Positions 38,726 to 47,624 of a stretch of 64,000 nt of DNA are shown here, in pieces; the first letter of the stretch is position 1, and each line of letters opens with the position of its first letter. This stretch comes from Anatilimnocola aggregata (GTDB lineage: Bacteria; Planctomycetota; Planctomycetia; Pirellulales; Pirellulaceae): assembly GCF_007747655.1 (NCBI RefSeq), contig NZ_CP036274.1, forward strand, positions 2,728,001 to 2,792,000, read 5' to 3'. Position numbers and translations under genes: made by a program. The notes beneath the pieces were generated by a model that did not search any database, was not told the origin of the DNA, and saw only the letters and a list, made by a program, of their open reading frames with translations.

Positions 38726-40339
38726 TTACTTGGCGACTTGAATCGCCAAAGCTTCAACCTGCGTGCTGCTACTGACCGGAGCGGAATTAGTCACGGTCAC
38801 CTTGAGCATTTGTTCTTCGGACTGTCCGGCCAGGCGCAAGATAGGACCGGGAGCGACACCAGCGAGAACCACCAGTGCTCCGCAGAGCACGGACGCCGCG
38901 AGCGCACCATAGCCACCGGCAGCAGGAACGTCGTCACCCACTGCGGGCTGAAAGAACATCACGCTGACGAGTCGCAAGTAATAGGCAGCTGCGATCGCTG
39001 CGTTCAGGGCACCAACGACGAGTAGCAGAATGAAACCGAACGAAATATTACCGCTATTTCCCAGGGCAATTTGCAAGGCACTGGTGAACAGCGAGAACTT
39101 GCCCCAAAAGCCCGCCAGGGGTGGCAGACCTGCCAGCGAGAACATGCAAACTGCAATGACCGCTGCGGCCAACGGTTGCGACTTGCCGAGCCCGGCGAGT
39201 TCATCGACGGTTTGTAGATCGCGCCGGTGCGAGCCAAGGTAGGCCAAGGCGGTGAAAGTACCCATCGAAGCCAGCGAATAGACAACGACATAAAAAATGA
39301 TGGCCGTCGTCCCGCCATCGGCATTCAGCTGGGGCAATGCAGTGCTGCCCGTCGCTGCGGCCAAACCTAGCAGCAAATAGCCGCCGTGTGCGATCGAGGA
39401 GTAAGCCATCAGCCGGCGAACGTTTCGCTGCCAGAGGGCGCAGACGTTACCGAGCGTCATCGTGATGACGGAGAGGACGAGCGCCAGTTGCCAGGCAAAG
39501 TCGGCCGAGATCGGCAGGGCGATAATCACCAGGCGAACGAGGCCAACAACACCGGCAATCTTGGGGGCAACGGCCAGCAAGCCGGCGTTCGAGTTCGTTG
39601 TTCCCTGATAAACATCGGGAGCATAGAAGTGAAACGGTGCGGCAGTGAGTTTGAATCCCAACCCGGCAAGAATGAAGACCAGGGCCAATGGGGCGAGCGG
39701 AAGGAGAGCTTTCAAAGGACTAATTGAGTCAGTGGCCGAAAGCTGCTGCAACACTTCGCGAATGCCAGGAGCAGCGGCTGTCCCTTGAATGGTGGTTGTG
39801 CCCGCCATGCCGAACAGAAATGCGAGGCCGAATAGCAGCAAGGCTGAAGAGAGAATGCTCAGAAAAAAGTACTTCATCGTTGCTTCGCTGGTAACCCGAT
39901 CGCGACGACCGAGGAACAGCAACACATAGGTCGGGATCGAGATCAATTCGAAGCCCAGGAACAGCAGCACGAGTTCATTGGCCGCTGCGACGATCATCAG
40001 CCCGACCACGATGAGCATCAGCGAGCCGAGATACTCGGTCGCCAGCAGTTTGTCTGTCTGCTGCGAGGCAACGAGCGTGAAGGTGATCCCAAGCACGATT
40101 GCCAGCATTCGCAGGCAAACACTCATGCCGTTAGAAGTGACCGGCCCGCTGGTAACCGACAAGCTGCCGTCGCTGGTGGTGAAAAGCCAGATTCCCGCCA
40201 CCACGTACGAGACCAAGGCAACCAGCGACCACGCTTCGCGCTGGCGAACGAAGGCACCACCTACGAACAGCAGTGTGGCGATGGCGGTGAGCAGGATTTC
40301 AGGCCCTAAGAGGCCCAGCGTGCGAGCTTCAACGAACAC
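38726..40339 (-). CDS. nuoN: NADH-quinone oxidoreductase subunit N
   Basis: Antiporter-like membrane subunit of respiratory complex I, last gene of the nuo operon, about 537 aa. Multiple membrane helices include LLGPEILLTAIATLLFVGGAF at the N-terminus, the conserved ELISIPTYVLLFLGRRD, the Lys-bearing LGFKLTAAPFHFYAPDVYQG, and LMAYSSIAHGGYLLLGL. The open frame extends to 40537 but overlaps nuoM; the GTG at 40339 (VFVEARTLGLLGPE) has GCGGAGG nine bases upstream and gives the normal NuoN N-terminus, overlapping nuoM by 11 bases. Confidence 0.93.
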   Translation of the reverse strand: MFVEARTLGLLGPEILLTAIATLLFVGGAFVRQREAWSLVALVSYVVAGIWLFTTSDGSLSVTSGPVTSNGMSVCLRMLAIVLGITFTLVASQQTDKLLATEYLGSLMLIVVGLMIVAAANELVLLFLGFELISIPTYVLLFLGRRDRVTSEATMKYFFLSILSSALLLFGLAFLFGMAGTTTIQGTAAAPGIREVLQQLSATDSISPLKALLPLAPLALVFILAGLGFKLTAAPFHFYAPDVYQGTTNSNAGLLAVAPKIAGVVGLVRLVIIALPISADFAWQLALVLSVITMTLGNVCALWQRNVRRLMAYSSIAHGGYLLLGLAAATGSTALPQLNADGGTTAIIFYVVVYSLASMGTFTALAYLGSHRRDLQTVDELAGLGKSQPLAAAVIAVCMFSLAGLPPLAGFWGKFSLFTSALQIALGNSGNISFGFILLLVVGALNAAIAAAYYLRLVSVMFFQPAVGDDVPAAGGYGALAASVLCGALVVLAGVAPGPILRLAGQSEEQMLKVTVTNSAPVSSSTQVEALAIQVAK

Positions 40340-41978
40340 GGGCGAGAGCCTCCGCAGAGTTGCTTTTCGAAGGAACGGCCGCGCGAGGTTCGGCAGCTTG
40401 ATAGGGTTGACCGACGCGAGCGGCGGCCTGTTCATACGCCTGATCGATGGCGGGTGCCATGGGCCGCAGGAAGTGCTGCGGAGCGAGACCAATCCACAAG
40501 GCAAGCACGGCCAACGGCGCCAGCGCGGCGATTTCACGCCAGTTCATATCTTCAATGTGATGATGGGCCGCTTCAGCAGGCTCTTTCAGCGGTCCGAAGA
40601 AGACTCGCTTCACCAGATACAGCATGTACCAGCCCCCCAGCACAACGCTGCTGACCGAGAGAACCGAGATGATCATCCACTGGGCCTGCATCACCAGGGG
40701 GGCCTGAGCATAGGCCCGCTGGAACATCCCCAGCAGCACTAAAAACTCGCCCGGGAAGCCATTCAAGCCAGGCACACCGATGCTAGAGAAAGTAAAGAAG
40801 ACCATGAAAAAGCCGATCCACGGTGTTCGCAAGGCGAGGCCACTGAGATCGGCGATTTGGCGCGTGTGATACCGTTCGTAGACCATGCCCACGAGGGCGA
40901 AGAGCGCCCCGGTGCTCACGCCGTGATTTACCATTTGCAGCACACTCCCCTGCACGCCTTGCGGCGTGAGGGCAAACAGCCCGAGCATGCAGATGCCCAA
41001 GTGGCTGACCGACGAATAGGCAATCAGTTTTTTAATATCGGCCTGGGCGAGCGCCACGAGCGCTCCGTAGATGATGCCCGCGACTGAGAGCCAGAGTAAG
41101 TACGGCACACAGAAGACCGTAGCATCGGGCAGCATCGGAATGCTGAATCGCAAAAAGCCGTAGACGCCAATCTTGAGCAGAATGCCAGCCAGGATCACGC
41201 TACCTGCCGTCGGCGCTTGAACGTGGGCCAGTGGCAGCCAGGAGTGGAGCGGGAAGAGCGGAACCTTGATCGCGAAGCCCGCGAACAGGGCCACGAAGAT
41301 CGCGAGTTGCCAAGTCGGCGGCAGCGGATGGGCTCTCAGTCCGGCGACGAGGTCGGCAATTCCGAAGCGCAGAACGCCATCCCCTTGCTGCTGATAATCC
41401 CAGACAACAATCGCCAGCAAACCTAGAAACGTCAGCATGCTGCCGGCAAGTGTAAAGAGGAAGAACTTGATCGCGGCATAGCGGCGATCTTCACTCCCCC
41501 AAATGCCGATCAAAAAGAAGAGCGGAATCAGGGTGAACTCGAAGAAGATATAAAACAGCAGCAGATCGCGAGCTGAAAAGACGCCGAGGCAGCCGAATTC
41601 GAGCAGCAGCAGCATGGCATAAAATAGTGCCTCGCGCTCTTTGATTGCTTCCCAGCTCACGAGGATCGCGGTGATCATCAAGACGGCGGAAAGGCCAAAC
41701 ATCCAAACGCCCAGGCCATCCAGTCCGACGGCGAATTTGACATCCACAGAGCCGATGGCCGGCGCTAGCCAAGCCTCGCTGGTGCCTGCATAGCCTTCGA
41801 CAGGAACCTCGCCATTGGGCGGAAACCCAACGCAAACGTAGAGGGCCGCAATCAGCGTGAGGAGAGCCACGGCGAGCGCGGTATAGCGCACGGCATCGCG
41901 CCCCAGCGGCTGTACCACCCACAGGAGTGCAGCGCCAAGCAGCGGCAAAAAGATCGCAATTAGCAGGAACGTTTGCAT
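40329..41978 (-). CDS. nuoM: NADH-quinone oxidoreductase subunit M
   Basis: Proton-translocating antiporter-like subunit of complex I, 549 aa. Family marks are the hydrophobic N-terminus, the conserved FFEFTLIPLFFLIGIWG helix with its key Glu, FKVPLFPLHSWLPLAHVQAP-like sequence (here AIKVPLFPLHSWLPLAH) with the conserved Lys, and KKLIAYSSVSHLGICMLGL. The last ~50 residues form a polar Ala/Arg-rich tail that overlaps the nuoN start. The start lies seven bases after the nuoL stop. Confidence 0.95.
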   Translation of the reverse strand: MQTFLLIAIFLPLLGAALLWVVQPLGRDAVRYTALAVALLTLIAALYVCVGFPPNGEVPVEGYAGTSEAWLAPAIGSVDVKFAVGLDGLGVWMFGLSAVLMITAILVSWEAIKEREALFYAMLLLLEFGCLGVFSARDLLLFYIFFEFTLIPLFFLIGIWGSEDRRYAAIKFFLFTLAGSMLTFLGLLAIVVWDYQQQGDGVLRFGIADLVAGLRAHPLPPTWQLAIFVALFAGFAIKVPLFPLHSWLPLAHVQAPTAGSVILAGILLKIGVYGFLRFSIPMLPDATVFCVPYLLWLSVAGIIYGALVALAQADIKKLIAYSSVSHLGICMLGLFALTPQGVQGSVLQMVNHGVSTGALFALVGMVYERYHTRQIADLSGLALRTPWIGFFMVFFTFSSIGVPGLNGFPGEFLVLLGMFQRAYAQAPLVMQAQWMIISVLSVSSVVLGGWYMLYLVKRVFFGPLKEPAEAAHHHIEDMNWREIAALAPLAVLALWIGLAPQHFLRPMAPAIDQAYEQAAARVGQPYQAAEPRAAVPSKSNSAEALARVR

Positions 41979-41984
41979 GTCACC

Positions 41985-44477
41985 TTATCCTGCCCACAGC
42001 ATGCGGGCAGCCAGCAAAACCACCACACCGAGCACCATGGCTGCGGCGTAAAACTGGACCAGGCCCATTTGCAGCGATCGCATCAGCGAGCCGGCAGCTT
42101 GGGGGAACCAGCCGAACGCGTTCACCAGGCCGTCGATAATCCAACGATCGATCCAGTAACAAACCTGAGCCATCAGGCGAAGTGGCCAGACGATCAGACC
42201 GTAATACAACTCATCGAAATAGAACTTGTTCTGCGACAAGCGATAGGGGGACATGAACTGCCCCAGCAGCAACGGAATGGCCAGGATCATCGATAGCACG
42301 CCCAGCATCAGGCCAACTGCGGTAACCACAAAGCCCAAGCCTACACATCGCAGCCAACGCACCGGCTGACCGATCCACCAGACTTGCTCAAGTTTCAGCA
42401 CCCACTGCGGATCGGTGAAACGTTCCACCCCCTTGAGTTCAAACACATCGCGCAAGAAGTTCGCTTCTGTCCGCTCGCCCAGGTAGAGGTAAAGAGCCAA
42501 CAAGATGCCGGCGATAGCTACCACCGAACTGAGGGCCGCGACCGTCAAGTGAAACTCGCCGACTGCGGGGCGAGTGGTGGCAACAAGTCCAGCCGCCAGC
42601 GAGGGAGTATGACCGATGTACTCGACCAGCAAGTTGGTCTTGGCTCCGTCCCGCATCCAAATCACGCCGATGATGACTGCACAGACAGCCAAGACCATCA
42701 GCGGGCCAGTCATCAATGGCGGAGACTCGTGCGCATGATGACCAGCCTGGGGCGGGATTCGTTCTTCACCATAAAAGGTCATGAAGAACGCGCGGAACGT
42801 ATAAAAGGCAGTTAAGAAGGCCGTGAAAAGACCGGAGTAGTAGAGGACGTTGTAGATCCAGGCGAAACGGACCAGTTCGGCATCGCTGAGCGAGGCCAGC
42901 GGCGATACGACTACCTTGTCGCTTAAGCTCGGATCACTCACGTGCGCCGGAGGATGATCCGAACCATGAGCCCGGTGATGATGTTCATGTTCGAGCTCAT
43001 GTACCTTCTCGTGGACAGCGCCCAGGATCGAGTCTTTGCTCCAGAAACCGGCCAGTGGAAAAAGGCCAGCCAAGGCGAGACAACCGCAGAGGAAAGTCCA
43101 GTGCGTGTGAGGCATCAACTTGCGCAGACCGCCGAACTGACGCATGTCGATGACGTTGCCCATCGCATGCATGACGCTGCCCGCACCGAGGAACAACAGT
43201 GCCTTGAAGAAGGCGTGTGTGAACAAGTGAAACATGCCGCCGGTAATACCCGCGAACGTGCCGACACCCAGGGCCAGAAACATGTAGCCGAGTTGACTAA
43301 CGGTCGAGTAAGCAAGCACCCGTTTGAGGTCGAATTGAGTCAAGGCGATCAGGCCAGCCAGCAACGCTGTAAAGCCGCCGATGATTGCCACAACCAATTG
43401 CGCCGTCGGCGACATCATGAACAGCGGCGTGCAGCGAGTAATCATGTAGACCCCGGCTGTTACCATCGTCGCCGCATGGATCAGAGCGCTGACAGGAGTG
43501 GGGCCTTCCATCGCGTCCGGCAACCACACATGCAGTGGGAACTGGGCACTCTTGCCACAGGCACCGACCAGCAAGAGGAGGCAGATGGCCGTGGCCACTG
43601 CACCGCCGACATACAGGCCGTCCTGCAACCGCAGTTGGCCCAGCACACCGCGAACCAGGCTCTTTTTCGCAACTGCATCCGCTCCGTAGACATTGACCAG
43701 GTCGCGTTCGGACGAAGCGAGAACTTTAGCGATCGATTCCGGATTCGTCGTGCCGTCGCGAAGTGTGTCGTGGTAGTTCAGCGTGCCATATGTCGTCCAA
43801 ATCAAAAATAGCGCCAGGGCGAAACCGAAGTCGCCAACGCGGTTGACGAGGAACGCCTTCATGCCGGCGGCAGCTGCTTCGGGCTTGGTGTACCAGAAGC
43901 CGATGAGCAGATAACTGCACACGCCGACTGCTTCCCAAAAGACAAACAGCAAAACGAAGTTGCTGACCGAGACCAGCATCGTCATCGAAAACACAAACAG
44001 GCCGACGTACGCGAAAAATCGCCAGTAGCCTCGATCGCCGTGCATGTAACCCGCACCGAAGATCGCGACCAGCGTGGCCACGAAGGTGACCATCGAGAGC
44101 ATCATCGAGGTGAGGGCATCGGCGCGGAGCGCGACATCGATGCGGAAGTCTTTCCAGCCGGCATCCGATGGGGTCATGGCTGTGGCGGCATCTTCGCTGG
44201 GGGCCGTCGGCTTCAAGTCGTAGGCATTTTCAATGTTGGCCCAAGTCCAAAGCGTGACGACTCGCTCGAAGCCGGTTGCCTCTGCGGGCTGTTTGGACTG
44301 TTCGGCCAGGATCTCGCGGACGAGTAGCATGCTGCAGAGGAACGAACCGCCGATGGCAACAATGACCGGCCAATGGCTGGCTTCGCGCAGTACGCTTGCG
44401 CCGAACAGTGCGACGATGATCGCAGCGGCCAGCGGCAAGGCGGGAATCAGAATGAGGCAGAGCGAAATCGTATCCAT
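41985..44477 (-). CDS. nuoL: NADH-quinone oxidoreductase subunit L (enlarged)
   Basis: Distal antiporter-like subunit carrying the long lateral helix of complex I. At 830 aa it is about 200 residues longer than the Escherichia coli protein. Core motifs are present: FVFWEAVGVCSYLLIGFWY, GKSAQFPLHVWLPDAMEGPTPVSALIHAATMV (key Lys), and LKRVLAYSTVSQLGYMFLALG. The extra length comes from a periplasmic insert near residues 65-105 (NIENAYDLKPTAPSED), a His-rich loop at about 485-513 (ELEHEHHHRAHGSDH), and an extended C-terminus. It starts three bases downstream of the nuoK stop. Confidence 0.95.
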   Translation of the reverse strand: MDTISLCLILIPALPLAAAIIVALFGASVLREASHWPVIVAIGGSFLCSMLLVREILAEQSKQPAEATGFERVVTLWTWANIENAYDLKPTAPSEDAATAMTPSDAGWKDFRIDVALRADALTSMMLSMVTFVATLVAIFGAGYMHGDRGYWRFFAYVGLFVFSMTMLVSVSNFVLLFVFWEAVGVCSYLLIGFWYTKPEAAAAGMKAFLVNRVGDFGFALALFLIWTTYGTLNYHDTLRDGTTNPESIAKVLASSERDLVNVYGADAVAKKSLVRGVLGQLRLQDGLYVGGAVATAICLLLLVGACGKSAQFPLHVWLPDAMEGPTPVSALIHAATMVTAGVYMITRCTPLFMMSPTAQLVVAIIGGFTALLAGLIALTQFDLKRVLAYSTVSQLGYMFLALGVGTFAGITGGMFHLFTHAFFKALLFLGAGSVMHAMGNVIDMRQFGGLRKLMPHTHWTFLCGCLALAGLFPLAGFWSKDSILGAVHEKVHELEHEHHHRAHGSDHPPAHVSDPSLSDKVVVSPLASLSDAELVRFAWIYNVLYYSGLFTAFLTAFYTFRAFFMTFYGEERIPPQAGHHAHESPPLMTGPLMVLAVCAVIIGVIWMRDGAKTNLLVEYIGHTPSLAAGLVATTRPAVGEFHLTVAALSSVVAIAGILLALYLYLGERTEANFLRDVFELKGVERFTDPQWVLKLEQVWWIGQPVRWLRCVGLGFVVTAVGLMLGVLSMILAIPLLLGQFMSPYRLSQNKFYFDELYYGLIVWPLRLMAQVCYWIDRWIIDGLVNAFGWFPQAAGSLMRSLQMGLVQFYAAAMVLGVVVLLAARMLWAG

Positions 44478-44480
44478 GCG

Positions 44481-44942
44481 TTACACCCGGCTCCGATGCT
44501 GTTGTTCGTCGATGTTGGGCAGGGGTTCGCGGCCGGCGGGTGTCAGCGTGGGCCAAACCTGATCTTCGACTAGTTCTTCCGGGACTCGTTGATCGACAAA
44601 GGCAGGCTGTCCCTCTTCGCGGAGGTCTTGCCAGATGAGGGCATCCAGGCTGCCCGTACGTTGAGCCAGCATCAGGATGAGGGCCATGGCGATACCGGCT
44701 TCGCAAGCCGCGACCGTAATCATGAAGATCACGAGCGTCTGGCCATCCCAAGCTGTGGGGGTTCCCAACGTACCGTGGTATCGACCAAATCCGACCAGGC
44801 AAACCGCGACACCTTGAAGCATCATCTCGACGCACAAGAACATGACGATCATGTTGCGGCGGACGAGAAAGCCAATCAAGCCGATCACGAACAACAAACC
44901 GCCCACGATGAGTGAGTCGTACAGCAAGCTCAATTCATTCAT
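44481..44942 (-). CDS. nuoK: NADH-quinone oxidoreductase subunit K with C-terminal extension
   Basis: Small membrane subunit of the complex I proton path. Three helices carry the conserved buried glutamates: E39 in MFLCVEMMLQG and E81 in VAACEAGIAMALIL. The usual protein is about 100 aa; this one has 153, with a hydrophilic, acidic tail (about residues 100-153) of unknown role. The start overlaps the nuoJ stop by four bases. Confidence 0.93.
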   Translation of the reverse strand: MNELSLLYDSLIVGGLLFVIGLIGFLVRRNMIVMFLCVEMMLQGVAVCLVGFGRYHGTLGTPTAWDGQTLVIFMITVAACEAGIAMALILMLAQRTGSLDALIWQDLREEGQPAFVDQRVPEELVEDQVWPTLTPAGREPLPNIDEQQHRSRV

Positions 44943-45799
44943 CGGGCGTTGGCTCCCGGGCTCAAGGCCTCTTCGACGCGGTCTCGTTGCTTGCCTTGAA
45001 TGGCGATGGCCACTGCTCCCACCAAGGCGGCCAGCAACAACGTGCCTGCCACTTCGAGGCTGATGAGATGTCGCGTGAACAGGTAACCGCCAAGGCGGGC
45101 CATGTGATTCGGATTCAAGATGTCGTTAGGCTGTTGCGCCAGGGGAGCCGAGACGGTCTTTTCTTCCGGATTGTTCTTGGCCGCTGTGGCGGCCGCGACA
45201 GCCCTGGCTTCCATGGCTTTCCCTTCTGCGACGGCCTGAGTCTTCAAGCCACTTAACGCGAGGGTCAGCATGGCCACGAGACAGCCGGCGACAAACACCG
45301 ATATCGCGCGCGGGAACCAGCCCCAACTGATGCGGTCGTAAGGGGCGTGCCCTTCGGGTTGGGCCAGCATGAGCACAAACAAAAACGTCACCACGATCGC
45401 ACCGGCATAGACGACAATCGTCGCCACTGCCAAAAATTGCGCTCCATCGATGAAAAACAAGCCAGAAGTACCCACCAGCGACATGGCGAACCACAGCGCG
45501 GAATAGACCGGGCTTTGGGCAGTGATGCAGCCAACGGCAGAGACCAGCGTGGTCACTGCCACCAGCCAAAACACGCCTTGAGCAGCAGGATTGGCGAGCC
45601 AGGGAAGATCGGCACCAAACAGACCGAGCGAAATGATCAACAGCAGACCGCCAATTGTCTTGCCGTGGCGAACTGCCCTCGGCAAGATCAACCAGAGACC
45701 GATGGCCGAGAGGACCAAACCCCAGGTGGTGGGACAGCGGACGATATCGGCAATGGTTAGCTTGGCGACGTCAACAGCCGCGAGGAAGAGTGGGCTCAT
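44939..45799 (-). CDS. nuoJ: NADH-quinone oxidoreductase subunit J (extended)
   Basis: Membrane subunit of complex I, 286 aa against about 165-185 in model species. The NuoJ core begins near residue 75 (VFWLVAVTTLVSAVGCITAQSPVYSALWFA), with the pi-bulge-type helix AVATIVVYAGAIVVTFLFVLML. Two additional hydrophobic segments come before it, and an Ala/Lys-rich hydrophilic loop (about 185-225) splits the last two helices. Overlaps nuoI and nuoK by four bases each. Confidence 0.92.
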   Translation of the reverse strand: MSPLFLAAVDVAKLTIADIVRCPTTWGLVLSAIGLWLILPRAVRHGKTIGGLLLIISLGLFGADLPWLANPAAQGVFWLVAVTTLVSAVGCITAQSPVYSALWFAMSLVGTSGLFFIDGAQFLAVATIVVYAGAIVVTFLFVLMLAQPEGHAPYDRISWGWFPRAISVFVAGCLVAMLTLALSGLKTQAVAEGKAMEARAVAAATAAKNNPEEKTVSAPLAQQPNDILNPNHMARLGGYLFTRHLISLEVAGTLLLAALVGAVAIAIQGKQRDRVEEALSPGANAR

Positions 45800-46344
45800 G
45801 TGGCCGTCCCTCCCATGCCAGGCGATTTCATCGGCTCTTTATCCTTCGTAGCGTCATACACGCTGAGGAGCTTTTCCTTGTCGAACATCATTTCTTCGCG
45901 ACTGCGGCCGGTCAGGTTATAGAGGCTCGTCAGTTCCACTGCATCGACCGGGCAAGCTTCTTCGCACATGCCGCAGTAGATGCACCGCAACTCGTCGATC
46001 ACGAAGCTCTCGGGATACTTCTCGCGATCGGGCCACGGACTTTCGGCGGCAATGATATCGATGCAGTGGGCCGGGCAAGCGGTCGCACACAGGAAGCAGG
46101 CAACGCACTTCACGCGGCCTTGCTCGTCTTTGTTCAAGCGGTGCACGCCCCGATAGATGAGCGGATTGCCGATCTTGGGTTCTTCGTCGGGATAGCTGAC
46201 GGTGACCACGTTTCCGCCGAGCGAACGCGACAGATGCTTGAACGTGGTCGTCAAACCTTGCACGAAGAGTGGCAAGTAGAGCATGCCCGATAGCCCGAGC
46301 TTGGGCTCTTCGATCCACGCGATGTTAGGGTCGTCGGGTTTCAT
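45796..46344 (-). CDS. nuoI: NADH-quinone oxidoreductase subunit I (two [4Fe-4S] clusters)
   Basis: Peripheral-arm ferredoxin-like subunit that passes electrons to NuoB. Two classical CxxCxxCxxxCP motifs are seen: CVACFLCATACPAHC and CIYCGMCEEACPVDAVEL. About 182 aa from the ATG at 46344; the open frame runs back to 46413, but only MKPDDPNIAW onward looks like NuoI. No clear Shine-Dalgarno precedes it. Confidence 0.94.
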   Translation of the reverse strand: MKPDDPNIAWIEEPKLGLSGMLYLPLFVQGLTTTFKHLSRSLGGNVVTVSYPDEEPKIGNPLIYRGVHRLNKDEQGRVKCVACFLCATACPAHCIDIIAAESPWPDREKYPESFVIDELRCIYCGMCEEACPVDAVELTSLYNLTGRSREEMMFDKEKLLSVYDATKDKEPMKSPGMGGTAT

Positions 46345-46375
46345 GGGGGAACTGACTGAAGACGGAAGTTCAAAA

Positions 46376-47617
46376 CTAAATCTGGGAGTCCACTTCGACC
46401 GACGAAAGGTCACGCCGCGGCCGATTATCGGTCACAAGCGGATTGCTGATCGCCACGCCAAGCCAACCGACGACGAGCACCACCCAGCCCAAGGCGATTG
46501 TGAGCAGAGTCCAATTGAGCGAGCCGTCGGGCGCGTACCAATGACGTAACTCTTCGACAACGGCAACGGCGACCAGATTCAAAATGCCCAGCGGCAACAT
46601 GATCTTCCACGCGAGTGCCATCAACTGATCGAAGCGGAACCGCGGCCAACTCCAACGCACCAGCATAAAGAACACAATCACGGCAAAGATCTTTGCCTGG
46701 AACACGCCAATGCGAATCGCAGCGGTTAACCAGCTGATTGTTTCGGCATTCGGGTCGCCGGTGATGTAGGGCAGGTGCCAGCCACCGAGAAACAACAGAA
46801 CAATCAGGAACGACGCGGCAATCATGTGGAGGAATTCAGCAACCAGGAACAATAGCAACTTCATGCCGGCATACTCGGTGTGATAACCGCCGATGAGCTC
46901 TTGTTCCGCTTCGGGCAAGTCGAACGGCAGACGCGATGCTTCGGCAAAGGCGGCAATCAAAAACACCACGAAACCCAGGGGCTGCAGGAAGGCATACCAG
47001 CCTTGGAATGCTTGGGCCCTGGTAATGGCATCCAGATCGAGCGAGCCGGCGGCCAAAACGACGCCGAGAATGCCCAGGCTGAGGGGCAGTTCGTAAGCGA
47101 TGAGTTGAGCGCTGCTGCGGAGACCGCCGAGAAAGCTGTACTTGTTGTTGCTCGACCAGCCCCCGAGGATCACGCCATAGACGGCGATGCTGGAGAGCGC
47201 GAAGATCAACAGGATGCTCACGTCGATACCTGGCGCGGCGATCATTTCGATCGGCTGCTTGCTCTCGACCGGCCCGATCTTGAACGAGGGAATCATGCTT
47301 CCCATCGGAATGACGACGAATGTCGTAAGCGCGGCGGCGAGAATCACGACGGGAGCGATGGCGTAGAGCGCGTGATTAACGTGCGCCGGCGTGTAGTTTT
47401 CTTTGAGAATGAATTTGATGCCATCGGCCAGTGGTTGGCCGAGACCGAACAGGCGAACCTTGGTGCCCGGAATGCCGACGCGATTGGGGCCGATACGATC
47501 TTGCACCCAGGCTGCCATGCGCCGCTCGAGCAGCACAAAGTAAGCAGCCGCCGTCATTAGCCCGCCCAGGATAATGGCGATCTTGATTAACGGTTCGATA
47601 AAAAATTCGAGGGACAT
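46376..47617 (-). CDS. nuoH: NADH-quinone oxidoreductase subunit H
   Basis: Quinone-site membrane subunit at the junction of the two arms. Conserved blocks include ERRMAAWVQDRIGPNRVGIPG, FGLGQPLADGIKFILKE, GGWSSNNKYSFLGGLRSSAQLIAYELPLSL-type sequence, the acidic AFAEASRLPFDLPEAEQELIGGYHTEYAG loop, and LVRWSWPRFRFDQLMALAWK. 413 aa from ATG 47617; the frame extends to 47656. Seven bases follow the nuoG stop. Confidence 0.95.
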   Translation of the reverse strand: MSLEFFIEPLIKIAIILGGLMTAAAYFVLLERRMAAWVQDRIGPNRVGIPGTKVRLFGLGQPLADGIKFILKENYTPAHVNHALYAIAPVVILAAALTTFVVIPMGSMIPSFKIGPVESKQPIEMIAAPGIDVSILLIFALSSIAVYGVILGGWSSNNKYSFLGGLRSSAQLIAYELPLSLGILGVVLAAGSLDLDAITRAQAFQGWYAFLQPLGFVVFLIAAFAEASRLPFDLPEAEQELIGGYHTEYAGMKLLLFLVAEFLHMIAASFLIVLLFLGGWHLPYITGDPNAETISWLTAAIRIGVFQAKIFAVIVFFMLVRWSWPRFRFDQLMALAWKIMLPLGILNLVAVAVVEELRHWYAPDGSLNWTLLTIALGWVVLVVGWLGVAISNPLVTDNRPRRDLSSVEVDSQI

Positions 47618-47624
47618 CGATGAC

